64,000 nt of DNA from Nannochloris sp. 'desiccata' (taxonomy: Eukaryota > Chlorophyta > Trebouxiophyceae > Chlorellales > Chlorellaceae). The notes beneath the pieces are model-generated. The model ran no database searches and was not told where the DNA came from. It saw nothing but the letters and a program-made list of their open reading frames with translations. The stretch covers positions 1,817,501 through 1,881,500 of the forward strand of contig JAGTXX020000006.1 of the NCBI GenBank assembly GCA_019044685.2. Direction: 5' to 3'. Below, piece by piece: positions 44,489 to 54,198 of this stretch. How positions within the stretch are numbered: the first letter of the stretch is position 1; each line of letters starts with the position of its first letter. The position numbers and the translations under genes were made by a program.

Positions 44489-45901
44489 TTACAGATTTTG
44501 GTGCACCCTACCTAAATGAGCAAACGCCAAACGTAAATCTCCAAAACCTAGGCCAGGTATTTTAATTTGCATTTCTTCAAATAAAGCTCTAATTTTTATA
44601 TTCCGAGCTTCCAATAGTTCATTCAATATATCTCGGCTCGGCTTGTATTCAACTGCTTCTAGTGGCGGCAATAATGTCACTCCCGCTTCCTCTGCGACCA
44701 CTGCAGCAAGAGCGAGAACTTCATCAGCAACAGAAAGTCGGTCCCAATTATAGGCATAGCCTGCTATAATAGCTTCCGCAAGGTATGATTGTACAGTAGA
44801 AGCCTGAATTTGACGTTGTGTAGCTATTTCTAGTACCTCAATGCCTTGATAATGTTGTTGTAGCACTGTGAATTTTGCAGGTTGAAGAGCTGCAAGCTCT
44901 TTGCACGCTGGAATACATTCCTTCTTTAGCTTTATACTATTTCCATTATTAGAAATACTAAAACTACCATGAGCGTGTGCTCCTGATGACTCTACTCTTC
45001 CACTGCCACTGCCTTCTCCTATCGTGGCCGTCGCTGGTCGCCACGTGATTGGCATAGAAGAAAGAATCTCGTGTAGTTGAAGAGACACCCATGCATCCGT
45101 GGCAGCATAGCTTTGCTGCTCTGCTGTCAACGGGTCTTGTTCCCAGTCACTACAACGGATATGCTGAGATTTTCTAACGGTTTTACGCATGAGATTTTCT
45201 GCAAGAGCGGTCATGCTCCATTTTTGAGGCGCTTGCACAACTGGCACCACCCCCTTGGTTGATGACGGCAATGAAGAAGAAGAAGAAGAAGAAGAAGAAG
45301 GACATAGCCTTGCGTTCGCAGCCTCTGATAGGTCTATTAGTCCTTTCATTTTGATACCATAATCGCGTTCTACTTGAAGCGAATCGCCGTGAATCCCAAT
45401 CCCAGCTTTACGCACTGTCTCTGACGTTAGCAACTCAAGTAGTCTAGGTGAAAGAGCCGGGGTGAAGGTGAAATTATTATTCTCATTATTTTTACTCTTT
45501 CGATTGATGTGCAAGAGGAAGCAGTGGTACGGAGGGGATCCATCAGGGGTGTATATACTAGGATCAACGACACAGAATTGCATCAGGGCAATTGGTCTAG
45601 GTGGTTTCCCTGTTTCATATGTGACATGCCACTCCACGTCAAAGCCGAGGGGTTTCTCAATTGCAAGAAGAAAAGCTGCAGCACGGTCGATCTGTGCGAC
45701 CTCGCGGCAATACGTAGTTTTGCCACGGTATATTAGGAATGGAAGAGGTGGTGCTGGGGGTACGGAGGCTAATGAACCGGGAAGAAACCGAGGTCGTTTG
45801 GGCTTTTTTTCAGGTGATGATCGATTAATATTTTGTTCCGCTTGGAGGCATGCAGCCTCAATTAAGGCAAATTCGCCATCGTCTACAACCTCAACCTCCA
45901 T
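44489..45901 (-). CDS. WRN-type 3'-5' exonuclease with C-terminal HTH_40-like domain
   Basis: 470 aa, single exon. An RNase-D/WRN exonuclease domain spans about 80-285: Exo I GFDVEWHV (DxE), Exo II around GIGIHGDSLQVERDYG, Exo III YAATDAW (Y-x3-D), so all four acidic positions look present. It carries insertions, including a poly-Ser run (about 202-212) encoded by a TCT repeat. About 345-420 (FTVLQQHYQGIEVLEIATQR, ASTVQSYLAEAIIAGY) resembles the HTH_40 domain near the C-terminus of Werner helicase. There is no helicase domain, so the two ends of a WRN-like protein occur without the middle. Likely role: DNA end processing. Confidence 0.82.
   Translation of the reverse strand: MEVEVVDDGEFALIEAACLQAEQNINRSSPEKKPKRPRFLPGSLASVPPAPPLPFLIYRGKTTYCREVAQIDRAAAFLLAIEKPLGFDVEWHVTYETGKPPRPIALMQFCVVDPSIYTPDGSPPYHCFLLHINRKSKNNENNNFTFTPALSPRLLELLTSETVRKAGIGIHGDSLQVERDYGIKMKGLIDLSEAANARLCPSSSSSSSSSLPSSTKGVVPVVQAPQKWSMTALAENLMRKTVRKSQHIRCSDWEQDPLTAEQQSYAATDAWVSLQLHEILSSMPITWRPATATIGEGSGSGRVESSGAHAHGSFSISNNGNSIKLKKECIPACKELAALQPAKFTVLQQHYQGIEVLEIATQRQIQASTVQSYLAEAIIAGYAYNWDRLSVADEVLALAAVVAEEAGVTLLPPLEAVEYKPSRDILNELLEARNIKIRALFEEMQIKIPGLGFGDLRLAFAHLGRVHQNL
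45273..45300. repeat. (GAA)n/(TTC)n coding microsatellite
   Basis: Trinucleotide run inside the exonuclease gene, read on the minus strand as a poly-serine stretch of the disordered insertion between Exo II and Exo III. Likely length-variable. Confidence 0.85.
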
Positions 45902-46163
45902 CTTGAAAACATTGAATTAGTTTGAGTTGGATTGTGGAGCTTGGTTTTTCTTGAAAAGTGTGAGCAGCAATTGTGGTCGCCTCTTGTTTCTTTCCGGAAC
46001 GCCGCTCAAAATCACCAGCCTAAAGAATGGCTTTTAGTATAGAAACAAGAATAATAATTGTGGAATATTGCCCCGTCAGCCATCGCTATAAAAAGTTACT
46101 ATTTATTCACTGGTCAAACAACATTTGAATTAATTATTATCTCGTATCAAAATATTTGATCAA

Positions 46164-47043
46164 ATGTTCCGAAACACCTTTCATACTGGTTTCTTATCCA
46201 TCTATTACGCCGTAGGAAGCAAACCATTGCAGATTTGGGATGTTCAAGGTTAGTCAAACTCCTAACTGACATGTTCAACCACTGTCCACCGCCGCCATCT
46301 GTTTGACCAGCATTATTTTTCAATTCATTTCCTTTGCAGCAAAAGATGGAACTGTAGAACCAACAACAGATCAAGATCTAGAAAGCACAGTTCTCGCAAT
46401 TCAAGGTGCCAATATCTCCACAACGTTGATTTCTTGCCCCTCCGATTCTCACAAGACGCTTGGGATTAAACTACCGTGGATTGTCTTCTTAGTGAAAAAC
46501 TTGGATGAACACTTCTCTTTAGAAATAGAAATCTTGGATGATAAGAAATATAGGCGCAGATTTAGAGCGTCTACCTTTCAGGTAATCTTTAACTTTGTAT
46601 TTTTTCATATACCCGTTGGTGATAGTTTAGAAAATATCCCTGTTCGTCTTCTGTTTAATCTTTACCTTCTAACCCCAAATATTCCCATTTAAAACCAACC
46701 TTTTATTTTGCAGGCTAGTACACGCGTTGCGTCAAATATCTGCACCATGCCACTGAAGTTAGAAGCAGGATGGAATCAAATTAAATTTAACTTGGACGAG
46801 TTTTGCTCCCGGGCTTATGGGACACACTTTTCAGAGGCCCTTAGGGTTACAGTGAATGCAAACTGCCGATTACGGAGAGTATACTTTTGTGATAAATCAT
46901 ATACGGAAGCTGAGCTTCCTGGAGAGTTTAAATTGTTTAGAGTGGTCCGCTCCGAAGAAAACATACAGCGGGATGTGGCAGCAGCAGCAGAAGGAGATGG
47001 TGGACAGGAATGCGATGTTGAAGAAGAGCAGCTCTCTGAATAA
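46164..47043 (+). CDS. CFAP20: CFAP20/BUG22 cilia- and flagella-associated protein
   Basis: Three exons, 46164-46248, 46340-46581 and 46714-47043, give 218 aa. The protein is near-identical in layout to human CFAP20 (193 aa): [76 protein letters not shown] and [11 protein letters not shown]. It is an axonemal inner-junction protein that stabilises doublet microtubules. It also persists in some lineages without cilia, so it hints at but does not prove a flagellate stage. An acidic C-terminal extension of about 25 residues is specific to this copy. Confidence 0.95.
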
Positions 47044-47772
47044 TGTATGGAATAACATTCTTAGAGATATTAATCATGCATAGCAGAGAAATTAATCCTG
47101 ATTAGCGTATTTTTGCAGCTTTTTACTATTTATTTTTGTTTTAATGCACTTTTTTGGTAAGGTAGTTTTAAATTTACTTCTAAGCTGAGAGGAACGATGA
47201 CATTAAATTAGTAAAACAGGAATGAGGAAATTTTGTTCGTCAACAATAGAACGACGGGGCAAATGTATAGTTTAAGCTTTCTAGCAAGTAAAGCAAGCGG
47301 CGGTGGTCACGACGAAAAAGGGTGCGGAGGCGGAAGTGCATATGGAGTTCTAAGAAACGACCTAGGGTTGTCCAAAGCCATTTTCACTGGTCAAAGTTGA
47401 TACGTAGAAGCAGATTGTGACTATTTATAAATTAGATGTTTGATAACAATGGTTAAGGTATTTTACGATGGAGGGTAAGTGCATTTTATGGAGAATGGTA
47501 CTTCGTACTTCTTACCAAAACTTTAGATTTGGCGGTGATGCGTTGCTTGCGAGACGATTACGAGACAATTGCATGTCTCTACCATCAATAATACTACATG
47601 ATTCTTCGCATGAGATTACTTTATAATTCAAATAACATAATAAAATTTTTCTGTAAGGCTGTCAACGGGCTCTCTTATATCCCCCTTTGTCACCTGCAGC
47701 TACCTGATTGATCGCTATAGCTACGAGAGGAGCTTGCTCAAAACCGAACCTGTTCCCCAATTGCACGCGATC
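47044..47772. other. Intergenic region
   Basis: 729 bp between CFAP20 and the secreted protein gene, mainly A/T-rich with a short G/A-rich stretch near 47290-47350. No coding frame, tRNA-like fold or repeat recognised. Confidence 0.4.
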
Positions 47773-49560
47773 ATGTCATTATTTAAGACCATCTTGGTTC
47801 TAGCGGCGCTGTCTGCTTTAGCAAAAGGAGCAAGTAAGTCGAAAGATTTCATCTTCTCTGAAGTGATCGCGCAAATGAGTTTACTTCAAAACAGCGTCAT
47901 TGCTTCAAATTGACCTTAATTCTAATCATAAAAATGTAGGCGTGCCTATGGACACCTGCGCATATTATATTCCGTCTCCTTCGTTCGTCTGCAATGGTAA
48001 TGCTGCCGAGGCACAGGCGCTCGAAATTCAAGATGTGCTCACTTCAATGATCTCAGCTTCTTCTGGCGACAACCCTATGACCTATGATGAGTTCATTACG
48101 TAAGTGAACAGATTAATTACACCATTTTATTGTTGAATTTATAGACTTCTTGCAGCTTAGATTAACCGTGCTCCCGCAGCTGCTGCCGTAGAATTTCTCA
48201 AGGCTTTTATTTTAAGCTTACCATTGATTCAGTTGTCTCTTTCCCCCTTCCCTGAAGTTATCCAAGCCAGGTAGGCATCTACAGTCTCAACACGCCTCGC
48301 AACTTGCAGTTCTCATCCAACTGCTTTTTCAAATCTCCCAATGCTCCCATGGACTGCAGCAATTCTGATGACAGCTCCGCCGAGTGCATAACCATCAACA
48401 CCATCAAATCTCTCAACAATACTACCTGGGGAGAGCTCGCTTTGAACGCATGCGCTTCCTACTATCCCAGCAACAGCACGGATGTTGTCCTCGGCCCTGC
48501 ACCAGCTGGCCAAGTCCTCGTTGCCCCCATCAACAAAGTAAGGAAATTCGAGCTGCCTTTTGGTTTCACTATCATATGATCCTATAATTGCTGTAGTATA
48601 CTAGTCATTTATTTGATTTCCATCCATCAACGGGGTTCTATTTAATGCCAACCTTATCCTCGCCGCTCAGCTAAATATTGTTGTTTTTTTTTTCCAATGC
48701 TTTTCTGCCTTCTTTTTCTACAGTGCCAAAACATGACCTTTACCGAGACCAATGCCTGGATCCTAACTGATGAATGGAAGAATACATACATCATGCACGC
48801 CTCTGGAGCTAATACCACCGAGGGCGTTGATGCCGCTGCAGCTGCAGCTGTGTTCCCACCAGGCTGGGCAGTCGCTAAAGTTCCATTAAATGGCGCATTT
48901 ACCATTTCCCCCCGTATGACTAGTGGCGGTGAGTGCTTCTACACTATTATCAGAGACTCTCAAGACAATTCCTATCACCAATATGGCTGCGGAGGCGGCA
49001 CATTCCCTACTGATTTCAACCCAGCATGCCCTGCAGCCACTAAAAGTGGCTACGTACCTGGTTCAACTCCTTCTCCTCCTCCTTCTTCTCCACCACCTCC
49101 GGCGCCAAAACGATGCTCTTATGATGGCGCCTATAACATCAGGCCTGCCTTGCTCAACTGCGCTGGACAATATGTTGCCTGGCCTTCTCCCTCCAACTGC
49201 AACAACACCGCTGTAGGAATTAAAACCCAGAATCAGCTCGGTGGCAAGCCAGTCCGCGCTTCTTGGACCATCAAGGGTGAAGGCCGCAAGCCTCTCAACA
49301 TTGTTGCAGCAAAGGACTGTGTTGCCAACCAAATGGATATCTCCACTGATGGAATTGTTCTTGGAAGCGTGAAATTTCCCTGGGAAATTCAACCCATTGG
49401 CACCAGTTGCGATTCTGTCAACATCGTTGCCCCTTCAAGAAAGGGAGCCAAGTACTTGGGTATGCGCGTCTCCACTATCCCTGGAAATTGCTCTAAGAAA
49501 TTCACCTTTACCTCTACTCCTGGACCTCAGAACGTGTTCAAGTTGGTCAGGGCTTCCTAA
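47773..49560 (+). CDS. Secreted Cys-rich, Pro-linker cell-wall or matrix protein
   Basis: Exons 47773-47833, 47940-48099, about 48180-48537 and 48724-49560 (roughly 460 aa). Exon 1 is a signal peptide (MSLFKTILVLAALSALAKGA). A Cys-rich N-terminal region follows (CAYYIPSPSFVC, TCCRRISQGFYFKLTIDS, NCFFKSPNAPMDC, GCGGGTFP), then a Pro-rich hydroxyproline-type hinge (STPSPPPSSPPPPAPKRC), then a second domain of about 145 residues with about eight Cys. Layout recalls chlorophyte pherophorins and other matrix glycoproteins, but I cannot confirm that domain. Exon 3 has an in-frame TGA at 48253-48255. Either a 39-nt intron (48232-48270, gttgtc...ccag) removes it, or exon 2 splices directly to 48290 (ctacag/T), or the copy is interrupted. 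Confidence 0.6.
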
Positions 49561-50441
49561 ATACAATCAAATAGGTAGTAATAGAGTGGGTAATTGGATT
49601 ATCGTTTTATAAAATCTCATAGGCACCCTACCAATAGATAACTATTGATCTCTTAGCTGCCTAAATGGTGGCATCTTCCTTTTTCTTATTACCTATCCAG
49701 GACTGTCTGAAACCTTTTGAGATTTTTCTTGTATCTGTCAGCAGTATTATTCATTAAACTTCTTCTCCCTATATGCCTTTGTTCCGCTACTTATCTACGC
49801 CATTCAAGCCCTTTGTTTTACAACAAGATGAGCCCATAACTTATTAAATAAGTTTCTCTCCTGACCCGATTTTACTACTTATTTTCTCTAAACCCATTTC
49901 CCTGCCAAGGAGTGTCTTTTTCTATTTTACAGATTCCTTTACGTGCATACTGTCATTGGTCAATGTTGCATGTAACTCAATCCATTTTATCTATTATTTT
50001 GCATCATATTCTACCGGCAGCGGCAAAAGACTTGGCGGTGGACAGGACGCTCAAGAGCAGCTTTCGGATTAAAATGGAATAAAATAAAATGAAGGTAATG
50101 TTTGTTTAGCAAGAAAACAAACCGTGCTTCAAGGATTATTGCAGCGATTATTGTATACATTTTTAATTTTCCCACTTCACGGCGGCGGTGTGGCGGCCTC
50201 GAGTCCATAATTGGAAGTCCATACATGAAACTATAAAATGGCAACAATTACAACATTGGACCCATATTTCTCGAAACATGTTGTCTGACCAGAGAGCTTG
50301 TAACGCCTTTTGCACCTATATTGCAAACTCTACTTTTGCGATTTAGAACAGCTTGATCGAATTTCCAGATACTCTCAACATTGAGTCAGTTTGATGAGCC
50401 AATTAAGTCATAGAAAATAACACGCACACTAAGGCCCCTAG
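49561..50441. other. Intergenic region
   Basis: 881 bp with the 3' flank of the secreted-protein gene and the upstream region of the JmjC gene. A/T-rich, with no convincing coding frame. A 78-codon minus-strand ORF (50011-50247) has no recognisable feature. Confidence 0.4.
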
Positions 50442-53138
50442 ATGCAATTCGACGACACGTCAATTACGAGTTTTCGAGGTGGGTTTGAATCATTGAGATG
50501 CGAAGCGGAGGAAACCTTCAACCTCGCTTATTACTATGCCGATCTCAGTCATTTAGAACATATTTGAATCTCAACTTCATCCCTCTTTTCCCTTCTCGTT
50601 GCAGCTCACACACAAAGTGTGGATTCTAAGCTTCTCTATGCGGAGCTTTTAAAATATGGAGGCTACCGTCAAGGTGCCATCCGAAGGCTATCTGCTTCAC
50701 AACTCACGCCAACATGGCTGAAAAATAACGGTACATTCCGTCCAGTACTTATCCCTGCTCCCTCTGAGGATAACGCTGCAGTGGCGGCCTTTGTAAAGAC
50801 GCCAGCTGGCGGTATAACCGCCGAGACTCTAGTTACGAGCCTAGGCCCTACAGTTCCAGTACACACCTTCGATAGCCCTACACAACAAGAAGGTCCCGTG
50901 TGGACTCTGCATCAATGGAAAATCTACTGGAATAAGAAGACAGCGAGACAAACCCCATCGAACAAGGCTCAAGACGGTGCTGCTCTTCATGCTGTGGTCG
51001 CTGACGCTACTGCTGCTCTTTCTAAGCCATCTGATCTCCCTCTGGAAGGCATTGATAAGGACTATTTAACCCGATTACTTTGTCTCCCAGCCTTGCCAAT
51101 AACAGGAACCCCTCTAGAACCTGAAATCTCAGCACCACCCGCTGTTCAAGCAGTCGACCTCCGCACCAGTTTAGGCGTAATTGAAGCCACTCCTCAAGCG
51201 AAATTGCCAATTATGCTTGGTATGTACCCTAACAAGTCGTTTGTAAACTCTACAATGGCTCCAGGAGGTGCGTCTGTGTGGATTTATTTAGTTACAGGCA
51301 CCGCAACCATCGCTGTGTCACCTCCCGTCGCTAAGAATTTAGCTACCTACGCTGCCTGGGCTTGCGGAGGTAAAGACAGTGGTATATTTTTACCTTCAAA
51401 ATGTGAAGGGTCTTCGAAAGCGGAATTAACAGCGGGTGATACGTTAATTTTACCTCCTGGCTATACTTTTACTTTAGCGGTGACCTCTAGTGCTATCATT
51501 TTGAGTGGAGGGGTACTTCGTTCTGATAGTTTGGGCATCCATCTTGATGCGGTACGTATAGAAGAAGCTGCAGGAGTAGGTATTGGAAGACAATATCCGG
51601 AATTTAGGCAGCTTATGTGGCGAACTGCGAGTAAATATGCGGCTCTATTAGGGGAAAAGGTGAAAAATAAGATGGAAAATTTTGAAGAAAAAGTGGCATC
51701 TAGCGTCTTACAGATGGAAAGAGAGGACAGAACAGTAGCTGCAAAAGCAGCTGCAAGAGCAAGAGCTCAAGCTGCTGCCGCAGCTGCGAAAGCAGCTAGC
51801 CGACCTTCCAGTGCTGCAGGAGCTGCGGTCAGGGAAGGCCCTGGCGGCAGAAGACGAAAACGTCACGCTGATGATTTCATTCAATCCGATTCTGATTGGA
51901 GCGGTGGAATCAAAGGCGATAGTGGTGATGATGATGACGATGATGAAGGCGAATGGGTTCCTGGTGCTCGGCAGCATCGAGGTAAAGCAGATAGTGAAGA
52001 AAACTCCGGTGAAGAAAGAGAAGGCGATGATGTGTTGGACAGTGATGCCGAACAGATGGATTTGGAATATAGAAATTATGATGATGATTTAGACGGTCGA
52101 TACGGTGAAACCAGGAAAAAAAGAGGAAAGAGAGGTACACTAGGTACAATAGGAGGTGGAGTAACGGGGGAAAGGCAAAGCAAAAGGCAGAGAGCGAGAC
52201 GTGGAGAAGCAGAAGATGTAGCTTCTGGGGTGGCTTCGGTACGACCAGTAGCAGCTTTGAATCTGGTTGGCGTGCCACCTTCGTCCTTGAAATTGAAATT
52301 AAAAATAACGTCAACGACTGCTGCGAATGCTTTTGTTGAGCAGCAACCGAAACGTTCCCCCATCAAGCTGACTATTAAATGTCCAGCTGCTCCACCACCA
52401 CCGCCAGCTGCTACTATTCCGCAGGTGGATGGTCCAGGAGATGATAGTATCGAACAACTAGAGTTGAGTGAAGGGGAAGAACAGGGCTTGCCAGCACTCT
52501 ATCTCACTCTCCGACGATGGCTGAGGGATTCTCCAGCAGATGCAGCTATGGCGTCCTCTGCCCTTCAGAATAATCAAAATCCTTGGACAGTTCTCGCTCG
52601 ATTTGAGCTTGCATTGAAAGGGTTGAAATTAGTAGACGTATCAGATGATGAAGAGCACCCACCGCCAGTATGTGTCAATCTTTCTGCTGTCTCAAGGGAC
52701 CCACTAGAACCAACAGGCGCCCCTTACCAAGAGAAGCTGACGATCGATGGTAGGGGTGGCGAGCATGAAGGTGGGGATACGTATGGGGGATGCGATAGAG
52801 ATTCGATGGATGATCAATCTGGAGATAACGCTGCATTGATTGATGAAAGAGACATACAAAAAGGTATTTATTATGAAAAAAAGGGCGGTGGTGGCAGTGG
52901 AGGCAATAGGCCTGGGAGTGCAATGGCTGCAGCAGGAAGTGGTGGCAAGGTAGCAAGTAATGGCGGTGGTCTTGGTGGTGGTGGAGATGATACGACAGCT
53001 GCACGAGAACGTTCTCATGCGCCAGGTACAGCCAGAGCAACGCCAGGAAGAACTGGAGGCCCTTTAAGTAAAACTGCCGCTGCGAAATTGAAGAAATTGT
53101 CGACTAAAGATCGATTGAAAAAGAAACTTGGCTTGTAG
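50442..53138 (+). CDS. JmjC-domain protein related to KDM2/KDM7, predicted inactive
   Basis: Two exons, 50442-50478 and 50605-53138, give 856 aa; exon 1 supplies MQFDDTSITSFRA. Residues about 15-350 follow the KDM2/KDM7 JmjC layout: LLKYGGYRQGAIRRL, a WTLHQWKIYWNKK block, PGGASVWIYLVTGTATIAVS, KNLATYAAW, AGDTLILPPGYTF and LSGGVLRSDSLGIHL. The iron-binding HxD, found as FHID in KDM2/7, reads STMA here (about 228-231; ACA at 51252), and the distal His (GWIHAV) reads GYTFTL. All three iron ligands are therefore replaced and demethylation is unlikely. There is no PHD finger. The second half is disordered, with acidic, basic and Gly-rich runs. Probable chromatin scaffold. Confidence 0.75.
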
Positions 53139-53207
53139 ATGCACTTTTACATCTACATATGTAAAGCATTTATTAAATGCCCAATAGATTTGCTCATTTT
53201 TCATTTA

Positions 53208-53237
53208 TCTCACAGAATGAGCTCCTCCAGGAGAGAA
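53208..53237 (+). repeat. Left copy of a 30-bp inverted repeat
   Basis: Begins TCTCACAGAATGAGCTCCTC. An exact 30-bp reverse complement lies at 58191-58220, with partial similarity for about 10-15 bp on both sides. It sits 70 bp after the JmjC stop, in the gap before the eIF3g 3' end. Confidence 0.85.
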
Positions 53238-53367
53238 ACATCTTTACATCAATAATTTCACAAACAGACAAACAAACAAAGAAAACAACCTCAGTTCCCG
53301 GGACCAGTGTACTCTCTTCTCCCAAAAGTAAAAAAGAGTACCATGCAAGCTAGCTAATTACCTTTAT

Positions 53368-54198
53368 CTAAGGGCGTGGATCACGTGGCTGAGCAAATTG
53401 TACACTCAGAATCAACGAATCATACCCATATCCATCCAATTTATCAATAGCTCGCTGAGCGTCTTCTCTATGCACAAAATTAACAAAGGCAAATCCACGA
53501 GATTCTCCTGTCTCTCTATCCTTGGCAATAAAGATACGCAAAACAGATCCAAATGCACCAAATAGGTCGAAAAGATCCTGTTCAGTGACATCTTCTGAAA
53601 GATTGGTAACACGAACGGAATTCTCATCTCTACGTTTTTGCATGGCGTCGCCTTCTGCACCACGAGGGCGAGAAGGTTGCCAGGTGCCAGGTCTAGAACC
53701 AGCAGGAGGAGTTGATCCACCAGCACCGTCATCATCAGGAGGACGTTCAACATCCAGAAGACCTTTTGCTGCAAGAAGTTGGCGTTCCATTCTCTTTTTG
53801 TAAAGCATGTCACGGAGAGACATAGCAGCAGCTTTGTTGTCTGTTCCTGCCATAGAGATGTTGAAATCGGGTTTCTTTTCTTCATCACGTTTCTGCCGAA
53901 TCCTTTCAAATTGAACTTCCTCAGTTGCTTGACCAGTGATGGCATCTGTTGCTCGTTCTGTGGCAGCGTCTCCAAACTTTTTCCAATTTCTTCTTCTTTC
54001 AACAGCAGTGTCATAGACACGCTTCTCTATTTTAACCACTCGTGATTTGATCATACGCTTCATCACTTCTCCTTTGTCGTTGCGAAAGTATTCTACCTTG
54101 GTCATCAAGCCTTTTGCATCAGGGCCAGAGGTTGTGGAGGGAGGGAGTTCTTCCTCATCTTCCAGCAAATCACCCCACCTATTCTTAGTTGCAACCAT
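53368..54198 (-). CDS. Eukaryotic translation initiation factor 3 subunit G
   Basis: RRM subunit of eIF3, involved in scanning and ribosome recycling. 276 aa, single exon. The N-terminal eIF3g region starts NRWGDLLEDEEELPPS and includes TKVEYFRNDKGEVMKRMIKS. The C-terminal RRM (about 192-270) has RNP2 VRVTNLSED and RNP1 SRGFAFVNFV. Odd feature: other eIF3g proteins carry a CCHC zinc knuckle between these parts. Here that stretch (about 112-150, ISMAGTDNKAAAMSLRDMLY) contains no Cys. Confidence 0.93.
   Translation of the reverse strand: MVATKNRWGDLLEDEEELPPSTTSGPDAKGLMTKVEYFRNDKGEVMKRMIKSRVVKIEKRVYDTAVERRRNWKKFGDAATERATDAITGQATEEVQFERIRQKRDEEKKPDFNISMAGTDNKAAAMSLRDMLYKKRMERQLLAAKGLLDVERPPDDDGAGGSTPPAGSRPGTWQPSRPRGAEGDAMQKRRDENSVRVTNLSEDVTEQDLFDLFGAFGSVLRIFIAKDRETGESRGFAFVNFVHREDAQRAIDKLDGYGYDSLILSVQFAQPRDPRP

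Noticed and set aside
47773..49560. Firm pherophorin assignment
   Set aside because: Signal peptide, Cys pattern and Pro-rich hinge fit, but the diagnostic later pherophorin motifs are not visible.
51910..53040. Several minus-strand ORFs rich in His, Leu and Ser opposite the JmjC tail
   Set aside because: Mirror images of Asp/Gly/Ala repeats in the sense frame.
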